Shown: positions 15,345 to 23,797 of the stretch, one piece after another
Layout of the letters: each line of letters opens with the position of its first letter
How positions within the stretch are numbered: the first letter of the stretch is position 1
Origin: an uncultured Christensenellaceae bacterium
GTDB lineage: Bacteria > Bacillota > Clostridia > Christensenellales > UBA3700
Length of the DNA: 64,000 bases
NCBI GenBank assembly: GCA_944380285.1
Contig: CALWGZ010000004.1
Coordinates: forward strand, 62,001-126,000
Reading direction: 5' to 3'
The notes under the pieces: generated by a model
What the model was told of the DNA's origin: nothing
Databases searched by the model: none
What the model saw: only the letters and a program-made list of their open reading frames with translations
Position numbers and translations under genes: made by a program

Positions 15345-15487
15345 CTATGCAGCAAAGCTCCCTCGAAAGCCGAAAACGCAATCTCTTTGATCTTCGGCAG
15401 ACAGCTTTCTCAAATCAGCTAAGCGGAGAAGCTATGCCGAAAGCCGAAAACGCAACCTGCGTCTATCTTCGGCAGACAGCATTTCTC
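15345..15487 (-). repeat. Repeat pair in the adhE 3' region
   Basis: On the minus strand, TGAGAAA, then GCTGTCTGCCGAAGAT, then a short variable stretch and GCGTTTTCGGCTTTCG, occurs twice (about 15487-15425 and 15416-15355). TGTCTGCCGAAGA is also the core of the plus-strand pair at 15.1-15.27 kb, so the two pairs face each other. Confidence 0.65.
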
Positions 15488-15488
15488 A

Positions 15489-18083
15489 TTACTTGCCGTA
15501 GTAGGCGTTGAGATACATTTGCTTGATCTCGCTCATGAGCGGGTATCTGGGGTTCGCGCCCGTGCATTGGTCGTCGAATGCGTCTTCGACCATGCTGTCG
15601 AGGCGAGCCAAGAAGTCCTTTTCGTCGACGCCGGCTTCCTTGATGGTCTTGGGCAGACCGATCTCGGCTTTGAGTTCGTCGATCTTGGCGATGAGCTTCT
15701 CGACCTTTTCTTCATCCGTCTTGCCGGTGATGCCGACAAAGGTCGCGACCTCGGCATATCTCCTCGCGCAATCGGGGTACTTGTATTGCGGGAAGGTGCC
15801 CATCTTCGCGGGAGCCTTTGCCATGTTGAAGCGGATGACTTCGTCGATCATCAGCGCGTTGGCGACGCCGTGCGCGATGTGGTGATAGGAACCGAGCTTG
15901 TGCGCCATCGAGTGGCAGACTCCGAGGAAGGCGTTGGCGAAAGCCATACCTGCCATGCAGGACGCGTTTGCCATCTCCTCTCTCGCCTCCGCGTCGTGGC
16001 CGCCCAGCTTGTACGCCCTGGGCAGATACTCGAAGATGAGCTTTGCCGCGTTCATCGCGATGCCGTTGGTGAAGTCGGTCGCCATCATGGACGCGATCGC
16101 CTCGAGGGCGTGGGTCAGCGCGTCGATACCGGACGCAGCGGTCAGCCCCTTGGGGATGCTCATCATGAGGTCGGCGTCGATGATCGCCATGTCGGGCAAA
16201 AGTTCATAGTCCGCAAGCGGATACTTGGTCTGCGTCTCCTGGTCGGTGATGACCGCGAACGGCGTGACCTCGGAGCCGGTACCTGCGGTGGTCGGGATCG
16301 CGATGAAGTACGCCTTGTCTCCCATATGGGGGAAGGTGTAGACGCGCTTGCGGATGTCCATAAATCTCATTGCGAGGTCTTGGAAGTCCACCTCGGGATG
16401 CTCGTAGAGCACCCACATGATCTTGCCGGCGTCCATTGCCGAGCCGCCGCCGATCGCGAGGATGACGTCCGGTTCGAACGCCTTCATCGCCTTCGCGCCC
16501 TCTTGAGCGCAGGCGAGCGTCGGGTCGGGAGCGACCTCGAAGAAAGTCGTATGGGCGATGCCCATCTCGTCGAGACGGTCGGTGATCGCCTTGGTGAAAC
16601 CGCTCTTGAACAGGAAGGAGTCGGTGACGATGAACGCCTTCTTTTTGTTCATCACATATTTGAGCTCTTTGAGCGCGACGCCCAAGCAGCCCTTCTTGAA
16701 ATACACCTTTTCAGGCGCTCTGAACCACAACATATTCTCTCTCCTTGCCGCAACGGTCTTGATGTTGATAAGATGTTTGACGCCGACGTTTTCGCTGACG
16801 CTGTTTCCGCCCCAGCTGCCGCAGCCGAGCGTCAACGACGGAGCGAGCTTGAAGTTGTAAAGGTCGCCGATGCCGCCTTGCGCGGACGGAGTGTTGATCA
16901 AAATACGGCAAGTCTTCATCGCCGCCTCGAACTTGGCGAGTTTTTCCTTGCCCGTCTCGGTGTTGACATACAGCACCGAAGTGTGTCCCATGCCGCCGTC
17001 GGCAATGAGTTTGGAAGCCTTGGCGATCGCGTCGTCAAAGTCCTCCGCCTTGTACATCGCGAGCACCGGGGACAGCTTTTCGTGAGCGAACTCTTCGGAC
17101 AGGTCGACGCTGGTCACCTCGCCGACCAACACCTTGCTGCCCTCGGGCGCCTTCACGCCCGCCATCTCGGCGATCTTGACCGCCGGCTGACCGACGATCT
17201 TGGCGTTGAGCGCGCCGTTGATGAGGATGGTCTTGCGCACTTTCTCCGTCTCCGCCGGAGTGAGGAAGTAGGCGCCGCCCGCCTGCATCTCCTCTTTGAA
17301 TTGCTTGTAGACGGCTTTGTGAACGACGACCGATTGCTCGGACGCGCAGATCATGCCGTTGTCGAACGTCTTGGAGTGGATGACCGACGCCGCAGCCATG
17401 CGGATGTCGGCGCTCTCGTCGATGATCGCGGGAGTGTTGCCCGGTCCGACGCCGACAGCCGGCTTGCCCGAGCTGTACGCCGCCTTGACCATGCCGGGAC
17501 CGCCCGTCGCAAGGATGAGATCCGCCTCCTTCATGATCATGCCCGAAAGGGGAACGGTGGGCTCGTCGATCCAGCCGATGATGCCCTCGGGCGCGCCCGC
17601 CTTGACAGCGGCGTCAAGCACGACTTTCGCTGCGGCGATCGTGCACTTCTTTGCCCTCGGGTGCGGAGAGATGATCAACGCGTTGCGGGTCTTGAGCGCG
17701 ATCAACGCCTTGTAGATCGCGGTCGAAGTCGGGTTGGTCGTCGGGATGATCGCGGCGATGACGCCGACAGGCTCGGCGATCTTCTTGATGCCGAAACCCT
17801 CGTCGTACTCGAGCACACCGCAAGTCTTGACGTCCTTGTACGCGTTGTAGATGTACTCGGAAGCATAGTGGTTCTTGATCACCTTGTCCTCGACCACGCC
17901 CATGCCCGTCTCCTCGACGGCGAGCTTGGCAAGGGGGATCCTCGCCTTGTTGGCAGCCATAGCGGCGGCGAAGAAGATCTTGTCCACCTGCTCCTGCGTG
18001 TAGGTCGCAAATTTTGCCTGCGCAGCCCTCACCTCGGCGAGCTTGTCGAGCAAGGTCTGTTCGTCGTTGACAAATTCTACCAT
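15489..18083 (-). CDS. adhE: Bifunctional acetaldehyde-CoA/alcohol dehydrogenase AdhE
   Basis: An 864-residue fusion that turns acetyl-CoA into ethanol in two NADH-dependent steps and assembles into spirosomes in other bacteria. The N-terminal aldehyde dehydrogenase domain (about 1-440) has the catalytic Cys246 in DNGMICASEQ. The C-terminal iron-dependent alcohol dehydrogenase domain (about 450-864) has the GGGSAMDAGK nucleotide site, PTTAGTGSEVTPF and the iron-ligand region with GVCHSMAHKLGS and HHIAHGVANA. Full length and intact. AAGGAG precedes the ATG. The promoter lies about 260 bases upstream and is bracketed by Rex-like boxes, which fits NADH-responsive repression. Confidence 0.97.
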   Translation of the reverse strand: MVEFVNDEQTLLDKLAEVRAAQAKFATYTQEQVDKIFFAAAMAANKARIPLAKLAVEETGMGVVEDKVIKNHYASEYIYNAYKDVKTCGVLEYDEGFGIKKIAEPVGVIAAIIPTTNPTSTAIYKALIALKTRNALIISPHPRAKKCTIAAAKVVLDAAVKAGAPEGIIGWIDEPTVPLSGMIMKEADLILATGGPGMVKAAYSSGKPAVGVGPGNTPAIIDESADIRMAAASVIHSKTFDNGMICASEQSVVVHKAVYKQFKEEMQAGGAYFLTPAETEKVRKTILINGALNAKIVGQPAVKIAEMAGVKAPEGSKVLVGEVTSVDLSEEFAHEKLSPVLAMYKAEDFDDAIAKASKLIADGGMGHTSVLYVNTETGKEKLAKFEAAMKTCRILINTPSAQGGIGDLYNFKLAPSLTLGCGSWGGNSVSENVGVKHLINIKTVAARRENMLWFRAPEKVYFKKGCLGVALKELKYVMNKKKAFIVTDSFLFKSGFTKAITDRLDEMGIAHTTFFEVAPDPTLACAQEGAKAMKAFEPDVILAIGGGSAMDAGKIMWVLYEHPEVDFQDLAMRFMDIRKRVYTFPHMGDKAYFIAIPTTAGTGSEVTPFAVITDQETQTKYPLADYELLPDMAIIDADLMMSIPKGLTAASGIDALTHALEAIASMMATDFTNGIAMNAAKLIFEYLPRAYKLGGHDAEAREEMANASCMAGMAFANAFLGVCHSMAHKLGSYHHIAHGVANALMIDEVIRFNMAKAPAKMGTFPQYKYPDCARRYAEVATFVGITGKTDEEKVEKLIAKIDELKAEIGLPKTIKEAGVDEKDFLARLDSMVEDAFDDQCTGANPRYPLMSEIKQMYLNAYYGK

Positions 18084-18344
18084 TTTTGTATCTCCTTAAA
18101 ATTTATTATCCGTTTATCTGTCCCCTTTATTCGCCGCCGCCCATCGCTTGGGGGCGGCTGTGCTTTGAGTGCCCGGGCGATGACCTGCACTCTGCGCGCC
18201 TTGCCGTCTTGTCACTCAAGCGCGGCTCACTTTGCCGATGCATTGCGTTCACTTCGCAGCTGAACGATTTGGGTCATCCCCGCCGCTTTCGGGGGAGTCG
18301 AGTCGCGAACTTTCTATTGATTGTTAAAAAATTCACAACTCTTG
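18084..18344 (-). other. Long GC-rich 5' leader of adhE
   Basis: From the predicted start site near 18344 to the adhE ATG the transcript has about 260 untranslated bases. Two GC-rich inverted repeats are visible: one around 18135-18155 (CGCCGCCGCCCATCGC and GGGGGCGG) and one around 18278-18296 (CCCCGCC...GGGGG). A 16-codon open frame also occurs, without a good ribosome-binding site. It does not match a riboswitch I can recognise. Confidence 0.5.
18321..18338. promoter_or_regulatory. Rex-like operator downstream of the adhE -10
   Basis: TTGTTAAAAAATTCACAA fits the Rex consensus TTGTTAA-N4-TTAACAA at 13 of 14 defined positions (clade variants with TTCACAA are known). It begins 12 bases downstream of the -10, over the transcription start, where a repressor would block the polymerase. 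Confidence 0.7.
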
Positions 18345-18350
18345 CCATAT

Positions 18351-18379
18351 ATTATATTGGTTTGCTTTGAGCTTGTCAA
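18351..18379 (-). promoter_or_regulatory. adhE promoter
   Basis: Minus-strand TTGACA (18374-18379), 17-base spacer, TATAAT (18351-18356): full consensus. Confidence 0.85.
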
Positions 18380-18396
18380 CAAAATTGCGGGGGTAT

Positions 18397-18414
18397 TTGA
18401 CAAATTTTTAACAA
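18397..18414. promoter_or_regulatory. Second Rex-like site upstream of the adhE -35
   Basis: TTGACAAATTTTTAACAA matches the Rex palindrome at 12 of 14 defined positions and lies 17 bases upstream of the -35 element. Confidence 0.5.
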
Positions 18415-18697
18415 TATCCTCAAACCGCCCGAAATCGTTGCGTATTTTCGGTGATTTTAGGTATATCCAAATACGCTTTGCCCTGCCGTGCCGAGCAAAA
18501 ATCCGTCCGCGCCCTCGCTTACCTCCTCGCGCAACCCGATGTGCTCGGCAATGCGCCCGCTGTCGTCGCCTGATGTCTCGTCATTTCGATCCCGCCCCGT
18601 CCGACGGCGCGTCTTTTCGACTGCCGCCGACCAAGCCTTATCGTCTCCATTGTAACCTAAATCGCCGCCGTTTTCAACGTTTTTTGCAAAAATAGTG

Positions 18698-18765
18698 TGT
18701 TAACTTTTTCACACGAAATGTCAATTTTTTCACAAAATGATCTCTTTGATGTTAATTTTTTGACA
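18698..18765. promoter_or_regulatory. Cluster of three phased Rex-like motifs
   Basis: TGTTAACTTTTTCACA (18698-18713), TGTCAATTTTTTCACA (18719-18734) and TGTTAATTTTTTGACA (18750-18765) all fit TGTnAA-N4-TTnACA, the inner part of the adhE Rex-like sites. Start-to-start distances are 21 and 31 bases, about two and three helical turns. No gene start lies adjacent; the adhE promoter is 320 bases away. The rest of 18415-18983 holds no gene I can support. Confidence 0.5.
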
Positions 18766-18983
18766 CTCACACCCTTGCAAGACTTGCTTGCCGCCTGCCT
18801 CCGTGCAAAATCGACAACCTATCGCTTGACGGCTGTCAAAATGCTCTTGCCGCGGGCACATTTTTCGGCTATTATAATATCAAATATTAAATCAGCCGAC
18901 GCTGCCCTCACAAAAAAAGGCACTTCGGCTTTCAAAATAAGACCGTTTTGCTCTATCTTTTTTATGAACTCAAAGGAAAACAC

Positions 18984-19445
18984 CTACCCCGTCACCGGAG
19001 CAGATATGCCGCCAACGGGGACTATGCGGATGCGGTTGGGGACGCATACGATCGCGCCGTCGCCGTCAAGCGCCGGCATATAGGTGCAATCTTTGGAGAC
19101 GGAGCAATCGGCGTCGGTCATCTTGACGCTGCGCTCGCCGAGGTCGACAAAGCAGGTGTTGACGCCGTCTGCGGTGGTCACGGTCAAATATAAGCCGCCG
19201 TCCCCTTCCGTCGTCACGACCGCGTCCCTGAACGCGTCTTTGACCATCAAACCGTCGTCAAAGTCATAGGTGAGCACGGTCGCGCCGTCATAGGTGATCT
19301 CAAAGCCGCTCAACCCCTCGTCGCTCGGGAGCAAAAACACGAGCAGCAGCACGATTGCGACGACGGCGATCAGCGCATAGACGACGATGTCGGCGCGCTT
19401 GAAAAAGCCGCCGCCTCTCACCCTCGAAAACACCTTGCCGCTCAT
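18984..19445 (-). CDS. NusG domain II-containing membrane protein
   Basis: A 153-residue protein with a basic N-terminus, one membrane helix (about residues 23-41) and a C-terminal NusG-II beta-barrel-like domain (about 50-150; NTCFVDLGERSVKM, CVPNRIRIVPVGG). Small membrane proteins of this form are commonly found beside apbE and flavin-based electron transport or quinone-related genes in Clostridia. It may hold or present flavinylated partners, but that is inference. The start ATG overlaps the apbE stop (ATGA), so the pair is co-translated. Confidence 0.8.
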   Translation of the reverse strand: MSGKVFSRVRGGGFFKRADIVVYALIAVVAIVLLLVFLLPSDEGLSGFEITYDGATVLTYDFDDGLMVKDAFRDAVVTTEGDGGLYLTVTTADGVNTCFVDLGERSVKMTDADCSVSKDCTYMPALDGDGAIVCVPNRIRIVPVGGISAPVTG

Positions 19446-20635
19446 CCCCTCACCTCGGCGTATCCGCGCAAATTTTCGCCGCTCAAATTTGTGTGTATCG
19501 TCGGCTCATTTGTTTCGTAGATCAACACATATCCGTAATTTTTCAATTTTGAAGCGAACGCCGCCGCCTCGCCGTCTGCCATGCCCATCACGCACATCGC
19601 GGTCGTGTAGGCGTCGCAAAGCGCCGCAGACGGACCGAACAGACTCGCGGTCACTACCCCGGTGTCATAGGGCACGCCGTCCCTGCCGATGATGTGCGAA
19701 TAGACGCGTCCGTCGATCGAATAGGAATTGCGGTAGTTGCCGCTGGTAGAAACGGCGATGTCGCGGCAATAGTGACGGTAGTAGTGCCCGCCCTTATAGG
19801 GATCGACGACGGACACGTCGAACAGCCCGGTATTGCCGCCGGTCATGCGTGCGGCGTTGGCGAGCATGACGAGACTGCTGCCGCCGACGGAGACATAGCC
19901 GTACTTGAAGCCGCGCTCGACAAGCAATGAGGCTATCTCGTCCGCGGCGATGCCCTTGCCTATGCCGCCGAGCTCGAGCGCAAGCGAATAGTCGGCGCCG
20001 TCCACGGTGACGGAGCCGTCCTCGGGCTTGATCGCATAAAAACCGCTCTCGTCCTCTTGAAGCGTCACTCCGCCGAACTTTTCGGCAAGTTCCGCAAACG
20101 CAGAAATATATTTTGGCTCGGGCAGCTGCGTGTGCGGATCGGCGCGGTCGTACGCCTCGACGGGCGCGTAGCCGTCGCTCAAAAATCTGTCGGTGAACCC
20201 CCAAAGATCGAGCGAGCGCGCTGTCGCCGGATTGAACGCCCCGTCCGTCTCGCGATACACCCGCAAGCACATCTCGATCGCCTCGTACGCGCACTCGTCC
20301 AGCCTCACCCTCTCGCCGGGCGCGGCAGCGTTAAAGCGCGCGATCGCCCCCTCAATGGGATCGGAATAGCAGCTCAGCGACGTCTCGACCTCGGCGAGCA
20401 AGGGCAAGATCTCGTCGTTCCAAAGCGCGAAGAGCCTTTCCTTTTCGCCGTCGTCCGCGACATAGACGTTGACGGCGGTCTCGCAATCGAACCGCGCGTA
20501 AGTCGTCAGCGTCACCGGAATGTATCCGCTCACGTCGACGCCGTCGACGACATAGCTGCAACCTGCCGCCGAAATGACGACGGCGACAAGCGCCAACAAA
20601 GCTGTCAGGATGAATGCGGTTCTTTTCTTGCTCAT
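19442..20635 (-). CDS. apbE: FAD:protein FMN transferase (ApbE), lipoprotein form
   Basis: A 397-residue ApbE-family enzyme that moves FMN from FAD onto Thr/Ser of flavoproteins such as Rnf/Nqr subunits. It has an N-terminal hydrophobic segment and lipobox ending SAAGC at about residue 25, so it works outside the membrane. Family features: FNPATARSLDLWGF, LELGGIGKGIAAD (the GGxxKG-type flavin site), VSVGGSSLV and HIIGRDGVP; the later TASLFGPSAALCDAYTTAM holds the Asp/Thr metal and catalytic region. I chose ATG 20635 for the signal peptide; the open frame continues upstream across the promoter. The -10 ends six bases before the ATG, so the mRNA is probably leaderless. No flavinylation target is encoded nearby. 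Confidence 0.9.
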   Translation of the reverse strand: MSKKRTAFILTALLALVAVVISAAGCSYVVDGVDVSGYIPVTLTTYARFDCETAVNVYVADDGEKERLFALWNDEILPLLAEVETSLSCYSDPIEGAIARFNAAAPGERVRLDECAYEAIEMCLRVYRETDGAFNPATARSLDLWGFTDRFLSDGYAPVEAYDRADPHTQLPEPKYISAFAELAEKFGGVTLQEDESGFYAIKPEDGSVTVDGADYSLALELGGIGKGIAADEIASLLVERGFKYGYVSVGGSSLVMLANAARMTGGNTGLFDVSVVDPYKGGHYYRHYCRDIAVSTSGNYRNSYSIDGRVYSHIIGRDGVPYDTGVVTASLFGPSAALCDAYTTAMCVMGMADGEAAAFASKLKNYGYVLIYETNEPTIHTNLSGENLRGYAEVRG

Positions 20636-20641
20636 ACCACC

Positions 20642-20670
20642 ATTATAGCAAAAGCCGCTCCGAACTTCAA
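20642..20670 (-). promoter_or_regulatory. apbE promoter, predicted leaderless
   Basis: Minus-strand TTGAAG (20665-20670), 17-base spacer, TATAAT (20642-20647). Only GGTGGT separates the -10 from the ATG, which places the start site at or within two bases of the ATG. Confidence 0.7.
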
Positions 20671-20838
20671 GTTTTTCCGCATATGAGGCATATCTCGCGC
20701 GTGCCGAAAATCGAGCGAAAAAATGTCGAAAAAGTCGCGCGCGGCGATTGCTTTTTGAGCGGCGATACGCTATCATATTACTATAATCTTTTCGTGGTGA
20801 TCGTCGTCGCGGCGCGACGGCGGAAATGTTGAGGTTTT

Positions 20839-22332
20839 ATGGACAAAATAGGTTTTGACAGCAAAAAGTATTTGACAATGCAATCGGAATGCATCGACAA
20901 GCGCATCAAAGAATTCGGCGGCAAACTCTACCTCGAATTCGGCGGCAAGCTGTTCGACGACTTTCACGCCTCGCGCGTGCTGCCCGGCTTTGCGCCCGAC
21001 AACAAGATCGTCATGCTGCAAGAGCTCAAAGACAAGGCGGAGGTCGTCATCGTCATCAACAGCAACGACATCGCCGCCAACAAGCTGCGCGCCGACCTCG
21101 GTATCACCTACGACGAGGACGTGCTCCGATTGATCGACATCTTCCGCAGCAAGGGACTTTATGTCGGCAGCGTAGTGCTTTCGCAATTCGACGAAAAGAA
21201 TGTCAAAGCTATCGCTTTCAAACACAGGCTCGAAAAATTGGGACTGAAAGTCTACCTTCACTACCACATCGAGGGCTATCCCCACAACATCTCCCACATC
21301 GTCAGCGACGAGGGCTACGGCAAGAACGAATATATCGAGACGACAAAGCAGCTTGTCGTCATCACCGCCCCCGGTCCCGGCAGCGGCAAGATGGCGACAT
21401 GCCTGTCGCAGCTCTACCACGACTACAAGCGCGGCGTCAAAGCGGGATATGCAAAGTACGAGACATTCCCTGTCTGGAACCTGCCGCTCGACCATCCCGT
21501 CAACATCGCCTACGAGGCGGCGACCGCCGACCTCAACGACGTCAATATGATCGACCCCTACCATTTGAGCGCATACGGCAAGGTCGCGGTCAACTACAAC
21601 CGCGACATCGAGATCTTCCCTGTGCTCAACGCACTGTTCGAAAAATTGATGGGGCACTCCCCCTACAAGTCGCCGACGGACATGGGCGTCAATATGGCGG
21701 GCTACGCGATCTGCGACGACGAGGTGTGCTGCGAGGCGAGCAAGCAGGAGATCATCCGCCGCTACTACAAGGCGATCGTCGCCCAGCGCCGCGGCAACAA
21801 CAACGACGTCGAGGTCGGCAAGATCGCTTTGATTATGGACAAATTGGGACTGACGACCGACTATCGCCACGTCGTCAAACCGGCGCTCGACTGCGAAAAG
21901 CGCACCGGCACCCCCGCCGCGGCTATCGAACTGCCGGACGGCAAGATCGTCACCGGCAAGACGTCGTCGCTGTTCGGATGTTCGTCCGCGATGCTGCTCA
22001 ACGCGCTCAAAGAACTCGCGCACATCGACGACGACATCAATCTGCTTTCGCCGATCGCGATCGAACCGATACAGGAACTCAAAACGGGTCTGCTCGGCAG
22101 CCGCAATCCCCGTCTGCACACGGACGAAGTGCTGATCGCGCTGTCCATCTCGGCGGCGACCAACGACGTCGCCAAAAAGGCGCTCAAACAGGTGCGCAAG
22201 CTCAAGGGCTGCCAAGTGCACACCACGGTCATCCTCTCCCCCGTCGACGAGACCATTTTCCGCAAACTCGGCGTGGACGTGACCAGCGAACCGATCTATT
22301 CGACAAAACAGCTTTACCACAAGGCAAAGTAA
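20839..22332 (+). CDS. DUF1846 domain-containing protein
   Basis: A 497-residue protein that matches the DUF1846 family along its whole length (start [82 protein letters not shown]—segments listed separately, with gaps). The family is widespread in Firmicutes, cytosolic, and has a nucleotide-binding-like fold, including a GPGSGK loop near residue 175. Its reaction is not established. GAGG lies before the ATG. A TATAAT at 20782-20787 with no clear -35 may be its promoter, divergent from apbE. Strong terminator downstream. Confidence 0.88.
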   Translation: MDKIGFDSKKYLTMQSECIDKRIKEFGGKLYLEFGGKLFDDFHASRVLPGFAPDNKIVMLQELKDKAEVVIVINSNDIAANKLRADLGITYDEDVLRLIDIFRSKGLYVGSVVLSQFDEKNVKAIAFKHRLEKLGLKVYLHYHIEGYPHNISHIVSDEGYGKNEYIETTKQLVVITAPGPGSGKMATCLSQLYHDYKRGVKAGYAKYETFPVWNLPLDHPVNIAYEAATADLNDVNMIDPYHLSAYGKVAVNYNRDIEIFPVLNALFEKLMGHSPYKSPTDMGVNMAGYAICDDEVCCEASKQEIIRRYYKAIVAQRRGNNNDVEVGKIALIMDKLGLTTDYRHVVKPALDCEKRTGTPAAAIELPDGKIVTGKTSSLFGCSSAMLLNALKELAHIDDDINLLSPIAIEPIQELKTGLLGSRNPRLHTDEVLIALSISAATNDVAKKALKQVRKLKGCQVHTTVILSPVDETIFRKLGVDVTSEPIYSTKQLYHKAK

Positions 22333-22351
22333 GCGCAAATGACAAACCAAC

Positions 22352-22378
22352 AGCGCGCCGTTTCGGGCGCGCTTTTTT
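22352..22378 (+). terminator. Terminator of the DUF1846 gene
   Basis: 8-bp stem AGCGCGCC/GGCGCGCT with a 6-base loop, followed by a run of T. The remaining spacer to 22667 has short inverted repeats but no gene I can support. Confidence 0.85.
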
Positions 22379-22667
22379 GCGTCCGTTTTTCGTCTTGTAT
22401 CCAATTTTGAACGAAAACGCTTATTTTTTCGCTCAAAAATTTTCGAGACGCTCGCGCCCGATCGTGCAAAAATATGAACATCGTCAAATTTGCGGCACTT
22501 TTCGGCAAATCTATCGTCAAATTCGTTGAAAAGTGCTTGTAAATGTTGAACTTTTCCGACTTTCAAAAACTCGCGCTCCGCGTAAAACTTGCATATGCCG
22601 CAAAAAATATCCGCGCCGCAAATTCGCGACGCGGAAATTTTGCAATATACGGCGTGTCGCCGCCAAA

Positions 22668-23213
22668 TTATTTCTTGAAATATCTGTTGTACAGCCCTTG
22701 GAAGCCGCAGCCGTGGCGAGCCTCGTCCTTTGCCATCTCGTGGACGGTGTCGTGGACGGCGTCATAGCCGAGCTCTTTGGCGCGCTTTGCGATCTTCATC
22801 TTGCCGGAGCAAGCGCCGTTCTCCGCCTCCATGCGCATCTTGACGTTGGTCTTGGTGTCGGCGGTCAGCACTTCGCCCAAAAGCTCCGCAAACTTGGCGG
22901 CGTGTTCCGCCTCTTCGAACGCGTATCTCTTGAACGCCTCGGCGATCTCTGGATAGCCTTCGCGCTCCGCCTGTCTGCTCATCGCGAGGTACATACCGAC
23001 CTCGGAGCACTCGCCGTTGAAGTTCTCGCGCAAGCCCTGCACGACCTCTTCGTCGAGACCTTTCGCAACGCCGACTCTGTGCTCGTCCGCCCAGCTGAGC
23101 TCCTCGCTCATCTTGTCGAACTTGCTCGCCGGAGCGCCGCAGATGGGGCACTTTTCGGGCGGATTGTCGCCCTCGTGAACATAACCGCAAATGGTGCAAA
23201 CGTATTTTGCCAT
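22668..23213 (-). CDS. Reverse rubrerythrin (N-terminal rubredoxin domain)
   Basis: A 181-residue protein in which the domain order of rubrerythrin is inverted. The rubredoxin-like domain comes first ([10 protein letters not shown] and CPICGAP, residues about 5-26). The ferritin-like diiron domain follows (about 45-181), with its ligands in [23 protein letters not shown] and [11 protein letters not shown]. Reverse rubrerythrins of Clostridia are oxygen-induced NADH peroxidase components that protect against peroxide and oxygen. GGAGG precedes the ATG. The gene starts 21 bases after perR, so the two form an operon probably controlled by PerR itself. Confidence 0.93.
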   Translation of the reverse strand: MAKYVCTICGYVHEGDNPPEKCPICGAPASKFDKMSEELSWADEHRVGVAKGLDEEVVQGLRENFNGECSEVGMYLAMSRQAEREGYPEIAEAFKRYAFEEAEHAAKFAELLGEVLTADTKTNVKMRMEAENGACSGKMKIAKRAKELGYDAVHDTVHEMAKDEARHGCGFQGLYNRYFKK

Positions 23214-23234
23214 AATATTATCCTCCGATTGGTT

Positions 23235-23645
23235 TTATTGATCAGATCGTGAGATCTTGATTTGTTTTATTGATCGGCAGTCGGGACAGACATCGGTGAA
23301 GATCAGCGACCAGCCTTGATAGCCGCGCCTCTCGCACTCTCCGTCCAAAGCCTTGGCGATGACCCCGTCCGTGTCGCAATCGCTGACCTTGCCGCATATC
23401 GGGCAGACGGTGTGAAAGTGCGGAGTGACGTCCGCGTCATACCTGTCCTTGCCCTGCGCGACGTTGATCTTGATCGCCCTGCCCTGTTCGACGAGCAATT
23501 CGAGGTTGCGATAGACGGTCGCGAGCCCTATGCCCGGGAGCACATCCCTGCAACGTCGGTATACCCAATCGGCGCTCGGGTGAGTCTTGGTGGACTTGAG
23601 CACCTGATAGATCGTCTCGCGTTGTACCGAATAATTGCCTGCCAT
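23235..23645 (-). CDS. perR: Fur-family regulator, PerR type
   Basis: A 136-residue Fur-superfamily repressor. The winged helix (about 8-75) includes SADWVYRRC and GLATVYRNLELL. The metal-sensing region has the TPHFHTVCPICGKVSDCD sequence, and a second Cys pair CPDC near the end completes a structural Cys4 zinc site. The TPHFH form plus the adjacent rubrerythrin gene point to PerR (peroxide sensing by metal-catalysed His oxidation) rather than Fur or Zur. The start at ATG 23645 has a modest AAAGGT site. A Fur-family box lies just upstream of its promoter. Confidence 0.88.
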   Translation of the reverse strand: MAGNYSVQRETIYQVLKSTKTHPSADWVYRRCRDVLPGIGLATVYRNLELLVEQGRAIKINVAQGKDRYDADVTPHFHTVCPICGKVSDCDTDGVIAKALDGECERRGYQGWSLIFTDVCPDCRSIKQIKISRSDQ

Positions 23646-23662
23646 ACCTTTACCTTGACATC

Positions 23663-23691
23663 ATTATATCAAAGCAAATCGGGGTTGTCAA
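23663..23691 (-). promoter_or_regulatory. perR-rubrerythrin operon promoter
   Basis: Minus-strand TTGACA (23686-23691), 17-base spacer, TATAAT (23663-23668). Confidence 0.88.
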
Positions 23692-23698
23692 GCAAAAT

Positions 23699-23713
23699 TG
23701 AGAACAATTCTCA
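23699..23713. promoter_or_regulatory. Fur/PerR-type 7-1-7 box
   Basis: TGAGAACAATTCTCA is a 7-1-7 inverted repeat (one mismatched pair) like the PerR/Fur consensus TGATAATnATTATCA. It ends seven bases upstream of the -35, suggesting autoregulation. Confidence 0.65.
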
Positions 23714-23797
23714 TTTTATTTACACCAAATTATTCTTCGATGTCGTCCTATTGCCGGTGCGTTTGATGCCGCCCGTGCCATATCTTAAAGCCACGGG

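Noticed and set aside
13995..15487. CRISPR array
   Set aside because: Repeats are long, degenerate and irregularly spaced; no 25-40-base direct repeats with uniform spacers and no cas genes.
15519..18263. A 914-codon frame antisense to adhE
   Set aside because: No family resemblance and no start signals; the opposite strand encodes intact AdhE.
18321..19083. Plus-strand frames in the adhE upstream spacer
   Set aside because: They cross the adhE promoter and the phased operator-like sites and have no ribosome-binding site or family similarity.
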